64,000 bases of DNA from Chitinophaga sp. YR627 (GTDB lineage: Bacteria > Bacteroidota > Bacteroidia > Chitinophagales > Chitinophagaceae), in NCBI RefSeq assembly GCF_900114995.1, contig NZ_FOUX01000005.1, forward strand, positions 744,001 through 808,000. The letters run 5' to 3'. Of this stretch, positions 33,096 to 44,529 are shown piece by piece. The position numbers and the translations under genes are program-made. Position 1 is the stretch's first letter. The number at the start of each line of letters is the position of its first letter. The notes below the pieces were generated by a model. The model was not told where the DNA came from. It did no database searches and saw only the letters and a program-made list of their open reading frames with translations.

Positions 33096-33851
33096 TCACT
33101 CCATGCTCTCCAGCATCTTTTTACAGTTGGATTTGATACCCGGATCATCCTGATATACCGGACGCAGGGTTACCGCCTTCCGCAGCACTTCGATGGACTT
33201 TTCCAGTTCCTCTTTGTCTTTATAGGCTTTCGCCAGATCCTGGTAGTTGACCAGCAGAGATGGATCCAGTTTACGACATTTTTCAAAGCTGGTGATAGCA
33301 TTGTCCAGCGAACCTTCCGGTAAACCGCCAAACAGCATTTTTGCTGCCGCTTTTTCCAGGGTGTTCATATTCGCCATGTCGTAATTGAGTTTGCCGAGTA
33401 CGTAATAGGCTTTAGCATAGGTTGGGTTAAACTTGATAGCCAGTTCGGCGAATCTTTTTACTTCTTTATAGGCAGCAACTTTTTCCTTCGCACCCTGGGT
33501 AGTGGCAACACGGCCCAGCGCTACAGCCATTGCATAGTTAGCTTCCGCATTCTCAGGCGCGAGTTTGATTGCCTGATCCGCATAATTTTTTGCTTCGGTA
33601 TAGTTACGTGTCTTCTCATCCTTGTCAGCGGACCTGCTGCCTTCGCGGGCACTGAGTTCGCTGGCGCCTGTCAGTGCAGCAATGTTCTCAGGTTGAACTT
33701 TGAGTGCATCTTTGTAAAGGGACAGGGCAGCTGGTTCTTTCATTTGTTTCTCCAGTTGTCTGGCCTGGTCAACCATCTCATCAGCAGTTTGCGCATACGT
33801 GAATGCAGATACCAGGAATAAAGCAGCAGATGTAAATACCTTATAAAACAT
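33096..33851 (-). CDS. Secreted TPR-repeat protein
   Basis: 251 residues with a signal peptide (MFYKVFTSAALFLVSAFTYAQ), followed by about five tetratricopeptide repeats. Examples are ALSLYKDALKVQPENIAALTGASEL, NYADQAIKLAPENAEANYAMAVALG and FAELAIKFNPTYAKAYYVLGKLNY. A final YQDLAKAYKDKEELEKSIEVLRKAV unit completes the superhelix. It is probably a periplasmic scaffold; partner unknown. No terminator separates it from the convergent MATE gene. Confidence 0.85.
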   Translation of the reverse strand: MFYKVFTSAALFLVSAFTYAQTADEMVDQARQLEKQMKEPAALSLYKDALKVQPENIAALTGASELSAREGSRSADKDEKTRNYTEAKNYADQAIKLAPENAEANYAMAVALGRVATTQGAKEKVAAYKEVKRFAELAIKFNPTYAKAYYVLGKLNYDMANMNTLEKAAAKMLFGGLPEGSLDNAITSFEKCRKLDPSLLVNYQDLAKAYKDKEELEKSIEVLRKAVTLRPVYQDDPGIKSNCKKMLESME

Positions 33852-33957
33852 AGGGCGGAATTTTACACATATTAATTTAACTAAATTTAACGCTTTATCG
33901 ACAGATAACCCATACCGTATATGTATTTATCTGTGAACGCAGGGAAATGTCCCTGTT

Positions 33958-34308
33958 TTAGTAATTCTTTTCGAGCGTTACGATGGAGTTACGTATAGGA
34001 GCTCCCATAGGAGGATTCATTTTCTTAAGGGAGATAACAGAGCGCTGGACTTCAGGATACTTCTCCTTCACAGCGTCGCTGATATTATATACAACCTGTT
34101 CCAGCAGGGGTTGCGGGACGGCCATGATCTTCTTCACGATATTATAAAGTCCCTGATAATTAACTGTTTCAGCAATGCTGTCAATATGATGTGTGCCGGG
34201 AATAGTCACAAAGATGTCTACTACAAATTCATTGCCTATTACCCGCTCTTCCGGATATAAACCATGAAATGCGCGAAAGGTAGCTTGTTCTAATCCAACG
34301 GTAAGCAT
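33958..34308 (-). CDS. folB: Dihydroneopterin aldolase
   Basis: 116 residues, the normal subunit size. FolB converts dihydroneopterin to 6-hydroxymethyl-dihydropterin in folate synthesis. The N-terminus VGLEQATFRAFHGLYPEERVIGNEFVVDIFV is diagnostic, with the conserved Glu and Tyr in HGLYPEE, and YNIVKKIM plus LEQVVYNISD follow. The end AGAPIRNSIVTLEK-like tail (MNPPMGAPIRNSIVTLEK) contains family residues. It lies upstream of an AT-rich repeat and is not in a folate operon here. Confidence 0.93.
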   Translation of the reverse strand: MLTVGLEQATFRAFHGLYPEERVIGNEFVVDIFVTIPGTHHIDSIAETVNYQGLYNIVKKIMAVPQPLLEQVVYNISDAVKEKYPEVQRSVISLKKMNPPMGAPIRNSIVTLEKNY

Positions 34309-34313
34309 GAGAA

Positions 34314-34476
34314 GAAATTAAGAATTAAAAATTAAGGATAAGAGTTGAGCGCCTCTTAAAATAATGTGCAGGCATGACGACCCAAACATGCCATGATAGC
34401 TTATGAAAGGAAAAAGGAATTAAGAATCAAGCAATTGACTTTTCAATTCTTAATTCTTAATTCCTAATTCTTAATT
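34314..34476. repeat. AT-rich interspersed palindromic repeat, copy A
   Basis: Between folB and trxB there are runs built from ATTAAGAATTAA-type words. A 12-bp perfect stem GGAATTAAGAAT (34416-34427) pairs with ATTCTTAATTCC (34453-34464), with an inner ATTGA/TCAAT stem. A second AATTAAGAATTAAAAATTAAGG arm lies at 34316-34338. The same words build the larger palindrome at 44444-44526. Confidence 0.75.
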
Positions 34477-34484
34477 GCCAGTTC

Positions 34485-35429
34485 TTAGAAGCCCTGAGCA
34501 GATAAATAACGTTCTGCATCTAATGCGGCCATACAACCACTACCCGCAGCCGTTACTGCCTGACGATAGATCTTGTCCTGTACATCGCCACAAGCGAAGA
34601 TACCTTCCAGATTAGTACGGGAAGAACCAGGTACAGTTTTGATGTAATCCTGTTCGTCCAGCTCCAGGTAATCTTTGAAGATAGCGGAGTTTGGCTGGTG
34701 ACCGATCGCCACAAAAAAGGCGCTCACCGGAACGGTGGTTTCTTCATTTTTGGCAGTGTTCAGCAGTCTTACTGCTTCCACTTTATTTTCACCCAGTACT
34801 TCCTGGGTTTCAGTATTCCAGTATACGATGATGTTGGAAGTTTTCAGTACACGATCCTGCATTACTTTGGAAGCACGCATTTCGTGACGGCGAACGATCA
34901 TGTGAACGTTGCTGCACATTTTAGACAGGTACAGTGCTTCTTCGGCAGCTGTATCACCAGCACCTACGATAGCCACTTCTTTACCACGGAAGAAGAATCC
35001 GTCACAAACAGCACAGGCAGATACGCCGCTACCGTTCAGACGCTGCTCGGAAGGCATTCCCAGCCATTTGGCGGAAGCACCTGTCGCGATGATGATAGCG
35101 TCAGCTGTCATCACTTTGGATTCGTCGATCGTTACTTTATATGGTTTGCTGCTGAAATCTACGGATGTAGCCAGACCGAAACGGATATCAGCACCCATGC
35201 GGGCAGCCTGCTTTTCAAAGTCTACCATCATTTCAGGCCCCTGAATACCTTCCGGGTAACCTGGATAGTTTTCTACTTCTGTTGTGATGGTCAGCTGACC
35301 ACCTGGCTGAATGCCCTGGTAAAGTACAGGTTTAAGATTTGCTCTTGCGGCATATATAGCGGCAGTGTAGCCTGCCGGTCCGGAACCTATTATCAATAAA
35401 TGTACATGTTCCTGTTGGTTAGTTTCCAT
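34485..35429 (-). CDS. trxB: Thioredoxin-disulfide reductase
   Basis: 314 residues, standard for the low-Mr NADPH enzyme. FAD-binding motif LIIGSGPAGYTAAIYAARA is near residue 12. The redox-active CAVC is at 139-142 in SACAVCDGFFFRG. The NADPH site AIVGAGDTAAEEALYLS and the C-terminal FAD contact IFACGDVQDKIYRQAVTAAGSGC are intact. It keeps thioredoxin reduced. It has its own -7 element (35533-35540) just downstream of the rpoD terminator. Confidence 0.98.
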   Translation of the reverse strand: METNQQEHVHLLIIGSGPAGYTAAIYAARANLKPVLYQGIQPGGQLTITTEVENYPGYPEGIQGPEMMVDFEKQAARMGADIRFGLATSVDFSSKPYKVTIDESKVMTADAIIIATGASAKWLGMPSEQRLNGSGVSACAVCDGFFFRGKEVAIVGAGDTAAEEALYLSKMCSNVHMIVRRHEMRASKVMQDRVLKTSNIIVYWNTETQEVLGENKVEAVRLLNTAKNEETTVPVSAFFVAIGHQPNSAIFKDYLELDEQDYIKTVPGSSRTNLEGIFACGDVQDKIYRQAVTAAGSGCMAALDAERYLSAQGF

Positions 35430-35532
35430 GCTTACTATGTAATATTAATAAGGTATAATGATCGTATGAATGTCCGTATTCGCTACCGGCTCACATGACA
35501 AGTAGACGAACGACGCCCAACCATATGGCCTG

Positions 35533-35540
35533 CAAAAATA
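35533..35540 (-). promoter_or_regulatory. -7 promoter element of trxB
   Basis: CAAAAATA (minus TATTTTTG) lies 104 bp upstream of the start codon. It is adjacent to the rpoD terminator, so trxB is probably separately transcribed. Confidence 0.5.
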
Positions 35541-35554
35541 CGTATCCCCATAAA

Positions 35555-35588
35555 ATAAAAAACACCGGCTATAAAATTACAGCCGGTG
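35555..35588 (-). terminator. Intrinsic terminator of primary sigma factor gene
   Basis: CACCGGCT (35563-35570) pairs with AGCCGGTG (35581-35588). The T-rich run is on the minus strand. Confidence 0.88.
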
Positions 35589-35668
35589 CGTCTATATAAA
35601 AGTTATAGATCTATGATTTGAATAGCAACTAAATGCTTATCCTCTTCTCCTCCATCTTAACAAGGGGA

Positions 35669-36526
35669 TTAACCCAGGTAAGATTTCAGTGCTCCGCTGT
35701 AGCGGGCTTTTTGCAGCCTTTTGATGGCGCGTTCCTTGATTTGACGAATTCTTTCTTTTGTCAGGTCGTACTTCTGACCGATTTGTTCGATCGTTGCTCC
35801 ATTCTCTCCATCCAGACCAAAGTATGCGTTTACGATTTCCGCTTCACGAGGGCTGAGTGATTTCAGCACACGACGGATCTCTTCACGCAATGAATCACGC
35901 ATCACATCATCATCAGTGATATCGCCACCTTCCAGCAGGTCCCCCATTGCCACATCTTCAGCTTCGTGAACCGGAGCATCCAGTGACATGTGACGGGTAT
36001 TGCTTTGGAAGATATTGTTAATCTCTGATTCAGACATTTCCAGGATCTCTGCTAACTCTTCTGTTGAAGGCTCTCTTTCATTCTCCTGTTCAAATGCCAT
36101 GTAGGCTTTGTTAGCTTTATTGTAAGTGCCGATTTTATTCTGCGGCAGACGAACCAGACGGCCCTGTTCTGCTAAAGCCTGTAGTATGGATTGACGAATC
36201 CACCAAACAGCATAAGAAATGAATTTGAACCCTTTCGTTTCATCGAATCTCTGCGCAGCCTTGATCAACCCTAAATTGCCCTCATTAATGAGGTCGCTGA
36301 GGCTTAAGCCCTGGTGTTGATATTGCTTTGCAACTGATACTACGAAACGAAGGTTTCCTGTAGTTAAACGTTCAAGAGCCTTCTGGTCACCCATCTTAAT
36401 GCGCTGCGCCAAAACGGTCTCTTCCTCAGGTGTTAACAAAGGGATCTTTGAAATCTCCTGCAGGTATTTTTCTACCGCCTGCGAATCACGGTTTGTGATC
36501 TGGGTGGCAATTTTAAGTTGCCTCAT
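35669..36526 (-). CDS. rpoD: Primary RNA polymerase sigma factor (short Bacteroidota RpoD)
   Basis: 285 residues, lacking region 1.1, as usual for the Bacteroidota housekeeping sigma. It starts MRQLKIATQITNRDSQAVEKYLQEI (region 1.2). Region 2 contains NLRFVVSVAKQYQHQGLSLSDLINEGNLGLIKAAQRFDETKGFKFISYAVWWIRQSI. Region 4 contains the HTH GATIEQIGQKYDLTKERIRQIKERAIKRL. It directs transcription from TTTG/TAnnTTTG promoters, many of which are visible in this window. No adjacent operon partner. Confidence 0.97.
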   Translation of the reverse strand: MRQLKIATQITNRDSQAVEKYLQEISKIPLLTPEEETVLAQRIKMGDQKALERLTTGNLRFVVSVAKQYQHQGLSLSDLINEGNLGLIKAAQRFDETKGFKFISYAVWWIRQSILQALAEQGRLVRLPQNKIGTYNKANKAYMAFEQENEREPSTEELAEILEMSESEINNIFQSNTRHMSLDAPVHEAEDVAMGDLLEGGDITDDDVMRDSLREEIRRVLKSLSPREAEIVNAYFGLDGENGATIEQIGQKYDLTKERIRQIKERAIKRLQKARYSGALKSYLG

Positions 36527-36852
36527 ATTGAAAGTTTATTAGTTTATAAATTGAATAACATCAAAAGAATTTTTTTGTTGAGATATTTTAAATAATTATC
36601 TTACAACCTATTCCACTCCTCTAACATTATCGTTTTAACAAATTAGCCTGCAAAGATCGTGCTAATACCCCACACCGCCAAATACTTTTCAAGCCTTCAA
36701 TTTGCTATAACAAAGTACTCTATATAAACGATATTTAATAACCCTTTATTAGGTATTTTCACGGCTTTAGTTAAATTTTAACAATTGAAAAATAATCAAC
36801 TTCAGATTATTAACTTCACTAATTTATTATTCGATACATTGCAAATTCTTCA
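36527..36852. other. AT-rich divergent intergenic region rpoD / threonine aldolase
   Basis: 326 bp, very AT-rich, presumably containing both promoters. No exact TAnnTTTG is seen for either gene. CAAAGATC near 36651 is the closest on the minus strand. No hairpin or RNA recognised. Confidence 0.4.
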
Positions 36853-37875
36853 ATGATGATAATTGATTTCAGGAGCGATACTTTCACAAAGCCAACTCCC
36901 GGAATGCTTAAAGCGATGACTGAAGCAGCCACCGGTGATGATGTATTTGGCGAAGACCCCAGCGTAAACCAGCTTGAAGCCATGATGGCAGCATATTTTG
37001 GCAAAGAAGCTGCCATGTACTGCCCTTCCGGCACAATGAGCAACCAGATTGCGATCAAAGTACATACCCAGCCGGGTGATGAAGTGATTTGCAGTGATTT
37101 AGCCCATGTATATATATATGAAGGCGGCGGTATCGCCTTTAATGCAGGCGCACAGGTACGTGCACTCGAAGGCGACCGTGGTATGATCACCGCTGCACAG
37201 GTAGCCGCTGCCATCAATCCTGACGACGTGCACAAAGCCACTACCAGCCTGGTTTGCCTGGAAAACACCTCCAATCGCGGAGGCGGCTGTTGTTATGATG
37301 TGGAAGAGATCACCAGGATAAAGAACGTATGCCGCGACAATCAGCTGAAACTTCACCTGGACGGCGCAAGACTGTTCAATGCGCTCGTGGCGACCGGGGA
37401 AAATCCGAAAACATTCGGGGAGCTGTTCGATACCATTTCTGTCTGCCTCAACAAAGGTATGGGCTGTCCTATGGGCTCTGTGCTGCTGGGGAGCGCTGCA
37501 TTTATTAAATCTGCCCGCCGGGTAAGAAAAAAATTAGGTGGTGGTTTACGACAGGCTGGCTATATGGCAGCAACCGGACTTTATGCCATGGAACACCATA
37601 TTGCCAGATTGGCAGAAGATCACCTGAATGCCAAGCAGATCGCTAAATACCTGTTACAGAAAACCTTCGTCGGACACATGCTGCCGGTAGAAACTAATAT
37701 CCTCATCTTTGATGTACAGGACAACTGGACGCCTAAACTGTTTACCGACTATATGAAACAGGAAGGCATTCTGGTTACCCCCATCTCCGATACACAGATC
37801 CGGATGGTACTACACCTGGATATTACAGCCGAAATGGTGGAAAAAACCTGTGCTGTTATTGCTCACATGGAATAA
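36853..37875 (+). CDS. Threonine aldolase-family PLP enzyme (GntG/LtaE type)
   Basis: 340 residues. It cleaves L-threonine or related beta-hydroxy amino acids to glycine and an aldehyde. The N-terminal IDFRSDTFTKPTPGMLKAMTEAATGDDVFGEDPSVNQLE is diagnostic. LHLDGARLFNA carries the PLP Asp/His region, and SVCLNKGMGCPMGSVLLG contains the Schiff-base lysine. It ends before the terminator at 37919-37950. Single-gene unit, with rpoD divergent upstream. Confidence 0.95.
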   Translation: MMIIDFRSDTFTKPTPGMLKAMTEAATGDDVFGEDPSVNQLEAMMAAYFGKEAAMYCPSGTMSNQIAIKVHTQPGDEVICSDLAHVYIYEGGGIAFNAGAQVRALEGDRGMITAAQVAAAINPDDVHKATTSLVCLENTSNRGGGCCYDVEEITRIKNVCRDNQLKLHLDGARLFNALVATGENPKTFGELFDTISVCLNKGMGCPMGSVLLGSAAFIKSARRVRKKLGGGLRQAGYMAATGLYAMEHHIARLAEDHLNAKQIAKYLLQKTFVGHMLPVETNILIFDVQDNWTPKLFTDYMKQEGILVTPISDTQIRMVLHLDITAEMVEKTCAVIAHME

Positions 37876-37918
37876 ACTGATTCCGGAGAATGGAATTATT
37901 TCCGGATAACAGAATAAG

Positions 37919-37950
37919 AGGGCTGTCCGCTTTACGGCGAACAGCCCTTT
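37919..37950 (+). terminator. Intrinsic terminator of threonine aldolase gene
   Basis: GGGCTGT (37920-37926) pairs with ACAGCCC (37941-37947), with inner CCG/CGG pairs and a short T-rich tail. Confidence 0.8.
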
Positions 37951-38337
37951 CTCCTTATTCTTAATTCAGCCACTCTGTTACCTACCGGGATCAGGGAGAT
38001 TGGTCTCTTTGCGGCACGCGCCGTTAACCAATTGTCCAGATACGGCAAATGACTTTGAATTTTCAGTACTATCTTTCGGAGATAAGCCGGCAAAGGTGAT
38101 TCGGTTAATACAATATATTACTGGAGTATCTGTTGGCAATCGTCTCTAAAACTGGTCAAAACTAGCCCGACCCGCCGGCAGGCACAACCGGGATTGTATA
38201 CCCGGCCGCATTTTTTTTGTAACCGGTCATTTTACGCTGAAAAGTGAGGAAAGGTGACTCTCCTCCCTAAAACGGAGATGATTCTAATCGGTTATTCTCT
38301 TATTTTTGCACACTTATATAAATGATATATCGCAAGC
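37951..38337. other. Long leader/intergenic region upstream of valS
   Basis: About 390 bp without ORF. It has a short repeat-like TTATTCTTAATTCAG (37955-37969), a terminator-like hairpin CCGGG-attgtata-CCCGG followed by T8 around 38189-38218, and a -7 match TATTTTTG at 38301-38308 that would give valS a leader of only about 22 nt. No tRNA and no clear T-box architecture was found. Confidence 0.5.
38301..38308 (+). promoter_or_regulatory. -7 promoter element of valS
   Basis: TATTTTTG matches TAnnTTTG, 29 bp before the start codon. No convincing -33 box. Confidence 0.5.
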
Positions 38338-40983
<2,646 letters not shown>

Positions 40984-40992
40984 TTTTCAATA

Positions 40993-41021
40993 TCGCCCGG
41001 ACGTTAACTACTCCGGGCGAT
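40993..41021 (+). terminator. Terminator-like hairpin after valS
   Basis: TCGCCCGGA pairs with TCCGGGCGA across a 10-nt loop. The T-run is weak, so termination may be partial and the next gene co-transcribed. Confidence 0.6.
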
Positions 41022-41043
41022 TGCTTATATCCCTGTTTATACT

Positions 41044-41550
41044 ATGCGTAAATGTTATTTGATTTCGGGAATCCTTTTATTCATGGCCAGCATGCCAGTA
41101 TTGGCGCAAACTGCAAAGCCGGCGAAACCTGCCGTTAAGAAACCTGCAACTGCTGCTACTGCTACTGGTAAAACGACCACGACTACCACCCGCTTCCGTA
41201 GCACCTGGGGCATTTTCCTGCCGGATACCCTCCCCCGTCCGGAAATCATCAAACTGCTTGATTCTCCGCTCGTAGTAAGGGACGAAAAGAATAACAAATA
41301 CCCTGTGGTATCTTTCCAGTTCACCTACGAAAGAAAGGAACCCTATCTGAATGATACTACCGGTAAACCCGGCTTCTATTCCGAATTTGTAGGAGACGAC
41401 TTCAAAGGCGACAGACTCCCTGCCTTCTGGGTGGAGCGTATTAAGGAAATGCTTGAGAGAAATGAAGTGTTTTACTTCGATAACATCATCATCAACTATA
41501 CCGGCAATAAACTGTACAGAGCTCCTAAACTCCGTTTCAACGTTCGTTAA
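41044..41550 (+). CDS. Exported hypothetical protein with Ala/Lys/Thr-rich linker
   Basis: 168 residues. The signal peptide (MRKCYLISGILLFMASMPVLAQ) is followed by a low-complexity linker of about 25 residues (AKPAKPAVKKPATAATATGK, then a Thr run). A compact domain of about 115 residues follows: WGIFLPDTLPRPEIIKLLDSPLVVRDEKNNKYPVVSFQFTYERKEP, with WVERIKEMLERNEVFYFDNIIINY near the end. It is likely periplasmic. The C-terminal domain recalls the small beta-rich domains found in gliding or secretion accessory proteins, but I do not recognise a family. Confidence 0.7.
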   Translation: MRKCYLISGILLFMASMPVLAQTAKPAKPAVKKPATAATATGKTTTTTTRFRSTWGIFLPDTLPRPEIIKLLDSPLVVRDEKNNKYPVVSFQFTYERKEPYLNDTTGKPGFYSEFVGDDFKGDRLPAFWVERIKEMLERNEVFYFDNIIINYTGNKLYRAPKLRFNVR

Positions 41551-41609
41551 TAGCCTGATATTGATGTAACTACATAAATGACCGGGCGCATCACCGCGCT
41601 GATGGAATA

Positions 41610-44420
41610 CTAATAATTAAATAACTGCTGTAATGGCAGAATGAATGAGAACCTTTGTGTTGCGTTATCAATAGGATCCTTGTCAAACAGGTGACTATAC
41701 CGCAAACCAAAGGTGAAAGGTATTTCATTGCCTATCTTCGTGTCAAAGAACAGCTCCCCACCGGTAGATTTATATTCCCTGTTTACCTTGCTGATAAAAT
41801 TATAGGCCCTGCTGTAATCATAAAAGACATTACCTCTGACACGCATCAGATAAAGGATCTGTGCAAATCCCCAGTCCGGATAGATGATCGGGAAATGATA
41901 GTTCGCACCCAGTTTATACACGTGCTCATAGAATGGCTCATTGTATCCCCTGGAATAGGCGAAGTTGTCCGTGAAGGAGTAATTACGCATCGTATCTCTC
42001 TGCTGCCATGCACCCTGTAAGACAAGACTATGACTCGGCAGGATACCCGGCAGATACAGGTCCAGTCGGGCGAACAACTGCTCTGCAAATACATTGGTGA
42101 GCGAGCGGTTATACTGTAAAGCGATGTATTGTCCGAAATGAGAATAAATATGCTGTCTGGCTCTGAGGCGCTGGTTGTTAAACACCAGGGTATTACCAAT
42201 ATACTGCACACTTGGATGTGTAAAACGGAAATTACCCTGTGGGATCCGCTCCAGATAATGATACATGGAAGACACAGATAAACTACGGCTATACAAACCG
42301 GAAGAGAGATTCAGCGGAATTGTAAAACCGCCGTGTACATCCATTTCCTTCCAGTATAGACGTCCCTTACCGGTAAAGAAGTCCGAACGGTTAAAGGTAT
42401 ACTTCGCTCCTGCCTGCAGGTACGGAAACAAGGCGCCATAAATGAAATCGCCGGTAAAACCAGAGCTTCCCTCATTACGGTTGTAGGTATATCCAATGGC
42501 TGTAGTAGCTGTGTTCAGAATATTGTCTCCATATAAGGTCACACTATAATCAGGATCATCAAATGTAGGCAGCCAGCTATGGAAGTTAAACAGACGGCTG
42601 CTCTTCTCATATTTTGTTACAGCATACTGCTCATGTGGAGCTTTGTCCAGGATGCTGCCACCTTCCTGAAAATCCGGCCGTAACCAGGCGCTATGGTAAC
42701 TACGTCCGGTATCTATCTGCTGCCATTCTTGCGGTGCCAGCGGAGTTGCATAAAGCGCATATCCTTTTGCACCGAATGCGCTGTAGATCACCTGCTGCGA
42801 ACTATTATCAACAGCTGCATGTAACACACCATTGGAATGCGCTGTCACCTGCCAGATCTTTTTATCCGATAGCGTCAGTGCGTACACGTTATCCACATCT
42901 TTATAGGCAGCTGTGTAATACACCGTATCCTGACTGACAGACGGAATACCCAATACAGTGAATGAGAAAGGCGTCAGGAGTTCCCGCTCTCCTGTCTTCA
43001 GTGACTGCCGTAACATGGCCATCTCGCCCCGGTTATTACGCACATTACTGATCACCCATTGTTCATCAGCAGAGAATTTAGGGTAAGTATAATACCAGTT
43101 ATCAGGATTGGGTAATGAATCGATCAATGCGCCTGTCTGCGCATCCAGTATCTGCAAACCATATCGCTGTGAAGTCAATGTGGAGACCACCACAATGCGC
43201 TTACCATCAGCAGAAATATCAGGAGAGAAATACCTTGTTGTATGCGTGACGGTCGACGTCTTTCCGGTGGACATATCATATGTCTTTACGACGGAATAAT
43301 CTTTCCAGGACCAACGTGGATGGAAGCGGGCTTCTGTCCACACCAGGCGGCCATTGCGATAACTGAAATAGTCGTCGAAGTTCATACCCGGACGGGTCAC
43401 CAGCGTTTGATGCCCACTGCTATCCAGCAGATAAAAACCTGCTAACTTTTGATAGGAATCTTTATAGATCAGCCATTCGCCAGGCTTCACCGGATAAATG
43501 TATTTATAATTGGTAACAGTATGGGGCGCTTCCAGTAAGGCTTTCCCTGGTTTGCTCTGCTCCTTTGCATAGTTATTCCATAGCGGCTGATATTCCTTCA
43601 GCATGGCATGATAGAAACCCTCGGTATTGTAGCCTGTGCGTTTTTTCAGACTATGAGACAAAGGATAGAACAATCCTCTGTAACGTACGGCGTCAGTCGT
43701 TACGTCTTTCCAGAAAGTACGGCCATAATGTTCACGGCCATACATACTCATAAGATATCCCAGCGGGTAATGGTTCGGTGTGAAGTCAACATAAGAACCA
43801 TTCCTGATCTTCATATAACTGTAGTCACGATGTTCCAGGGATAAGGCCCTGAATCCATCAAAGAAAGCCGGCAGACGGCCCCTGCCCTGCAAACTCAACG
43901 CTGTTTCCATGGTAACAGCGTCTCCTTCCCAGAACCAGTTGGGTACCGCAATACTGGAAAGACCAGCCATTCCCAACTCACCCATTACATAATAGGCAAC
44001 ACGGGTCAGCCCCTGGTTGAAATTGCGGTATTGTAATACGTGACGATATTCATGGATCGCCAGCTGGTCTTCCCATTTCAGTGATCCGAGATCAGCGGAA
44101 GCCGGCGGCGGTGTGAGATAAAATTCAGAACGGAAAGGTCCCATGGCAACATAACCATTGGACTCCAGCGTCTGGTTCTGCAGTACGATACTGACCTTCT
44201 TATTCCTGTCTCCAATAGAGGAACGGGTATACCTGTCAATATAGTGAATAAGGTTAGCTAGACGTTGTCCCTGCTGCTCCAGACCGGCAGGGAATATTAT
44301 TCGGGCAGTATCAGTATTGATCTGGCGCCATTTCACGGAAGGTGGATTACCTCCAAATGATTGTGCCATTAAGGCAAAGGGGAACAGAATGGATATCAGG
44401 AGGCACGAGATAGTTTTCAT
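41610..44420 (-). CDS. HExxH metallopeptidase-like / TolB-type propeller / outer-membrane barrel protein
   Basis: 936 residues from ATG 44420; the signal peptide MKTISCLLISILFPFALMAQ begins there. Domain order: a peptidase-MA-like N-terminal domain (about 28-280) with HEYRH at 123-127 and a downstream Glu165 in NWFWEGDA, fitting a gluzincin zinc site; a middle TolB/PD40-like propeller (about 300-600, with DISADGKRIVVVSTL and KFSADEQWVISNV); and a C-terminal membrane-barrel region (about 640-936) ending FSFILPLQQLFNY, with alternating strands and a final aromatic residue. This suggests a surface or outer-membrane protease module. Specific function unknown. Confidence 0.75.
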   Translation of the reverse strand: MKTISCLLISILFPFALMAQSFGGNPPSVKWRQINTDTARIIFPAGLEQQGQRLANLIHYIDRYTRSSIGDRNKKVSIVLQNQTLESNGYVAMGPFRSEFYLTPPPASADLGSLKWEDQLAIHEYRHVLQYRNFNQGLTRVAYYVMGELGMAGLSSIAVPNWFWEGDAVTMETALSLQGRGRLPAFFDGFRALSLEHRDYSYMKIRNGSYVDFTPNHYPLGYLMSMYGREHYGRTFWKDVTTDAVRYRGLFYPLSHSLKKRTGYNTEGFYHAMLKEYQPLWNNYAKEQSKPGKALLEAPHTVTNYKYIYPVKPGEWLIYKDSYQKLAGFYLLDSSGHQTLVTRPGMNFDDYFSYRNGRLVWTEARFHPRWSWKDYSVVKTYDMSTGKTSTVTHTTRYFSPDISADGKRIVVVSTLTSQRYGLQILDAQTGALIDSLPNPDNWYYTYPKFSADEQWVISNVRNNRGEMAMLRQSLKTGERELLTPFSFTVLGIPSVSQDTVYYTAAYKDVDNVYALTLSDKKIWQVTAHSNGVLHAAVDNSSQQVIYSAFGAKGYALYATPLAPQEWQQIDTGRSYHSAWLRPDFQEGGSILDKAPHEQYAVTKYEKSSRLFNFHSWLPTFDDPDYSVTLYGDNILNTATTAIGYTYNRNEGSSGFTGDFIYGALFPYLQAGAKYTFNRSDFFTGKGRLYWKEMDVHGGFTIPLNLSSGLYSRSLSVSSMYHYLERIPQGNFRFTHPSVQYIGNTLVFNNQRLRARQHIYSHFGQYIALQYNRSLTNVFAEQLFARLDLYLPGILPSHSLVLQGAWQQRDTMRNYSFTDNFAYSRGYNEPFYEHVYKLGANYHFPIIYPDWGFAQILYLMRVRGNVFYDYSRAYNFISKVNREYKSTGGELFFDTKIGNEIPFTFGLRYSHLFDKDPIDNATQRFSFILPLQQLFNY

Positions 44421-44443
44421 ATCAATTGCAGGTATATCAAACA

Positions 44444-44526
44444 AATTAAGGATTAAAAATTAAGAATTAAGAATCGAGCCTTTAATAAAGGCATAATTCT
44501 TAATTCTTAATTTTTAATCCTTAATT
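44444..44526. repeat. AT-rich interspersed palindromic repeat, copy B (31-bp perfect arms)
   Basis: Left arm 44444-44474 and right arm 44496-44526 are perfectly complementary over 31 bp. The arms are made of AATTAAG/GATTAA words, with an inner stem GCCTTT-AAT-AAAGGC at 44478-44492. It lies between sdaA (stop at 44530) and the peptidase-like gene and could also act as a terminator. It shares its words with copy A at 34314-34476. Confidence 0.9.
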
Positions 44527-44529
44527 GAA

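Noticed and set aside
38000..38300. T-box riboswitch upstream of valS
   Set aside because: No specifier loop, T-box bulge or antiterminator pair could be recognised, and the -7 element at 38301 would exclude most of the region from the transcript.
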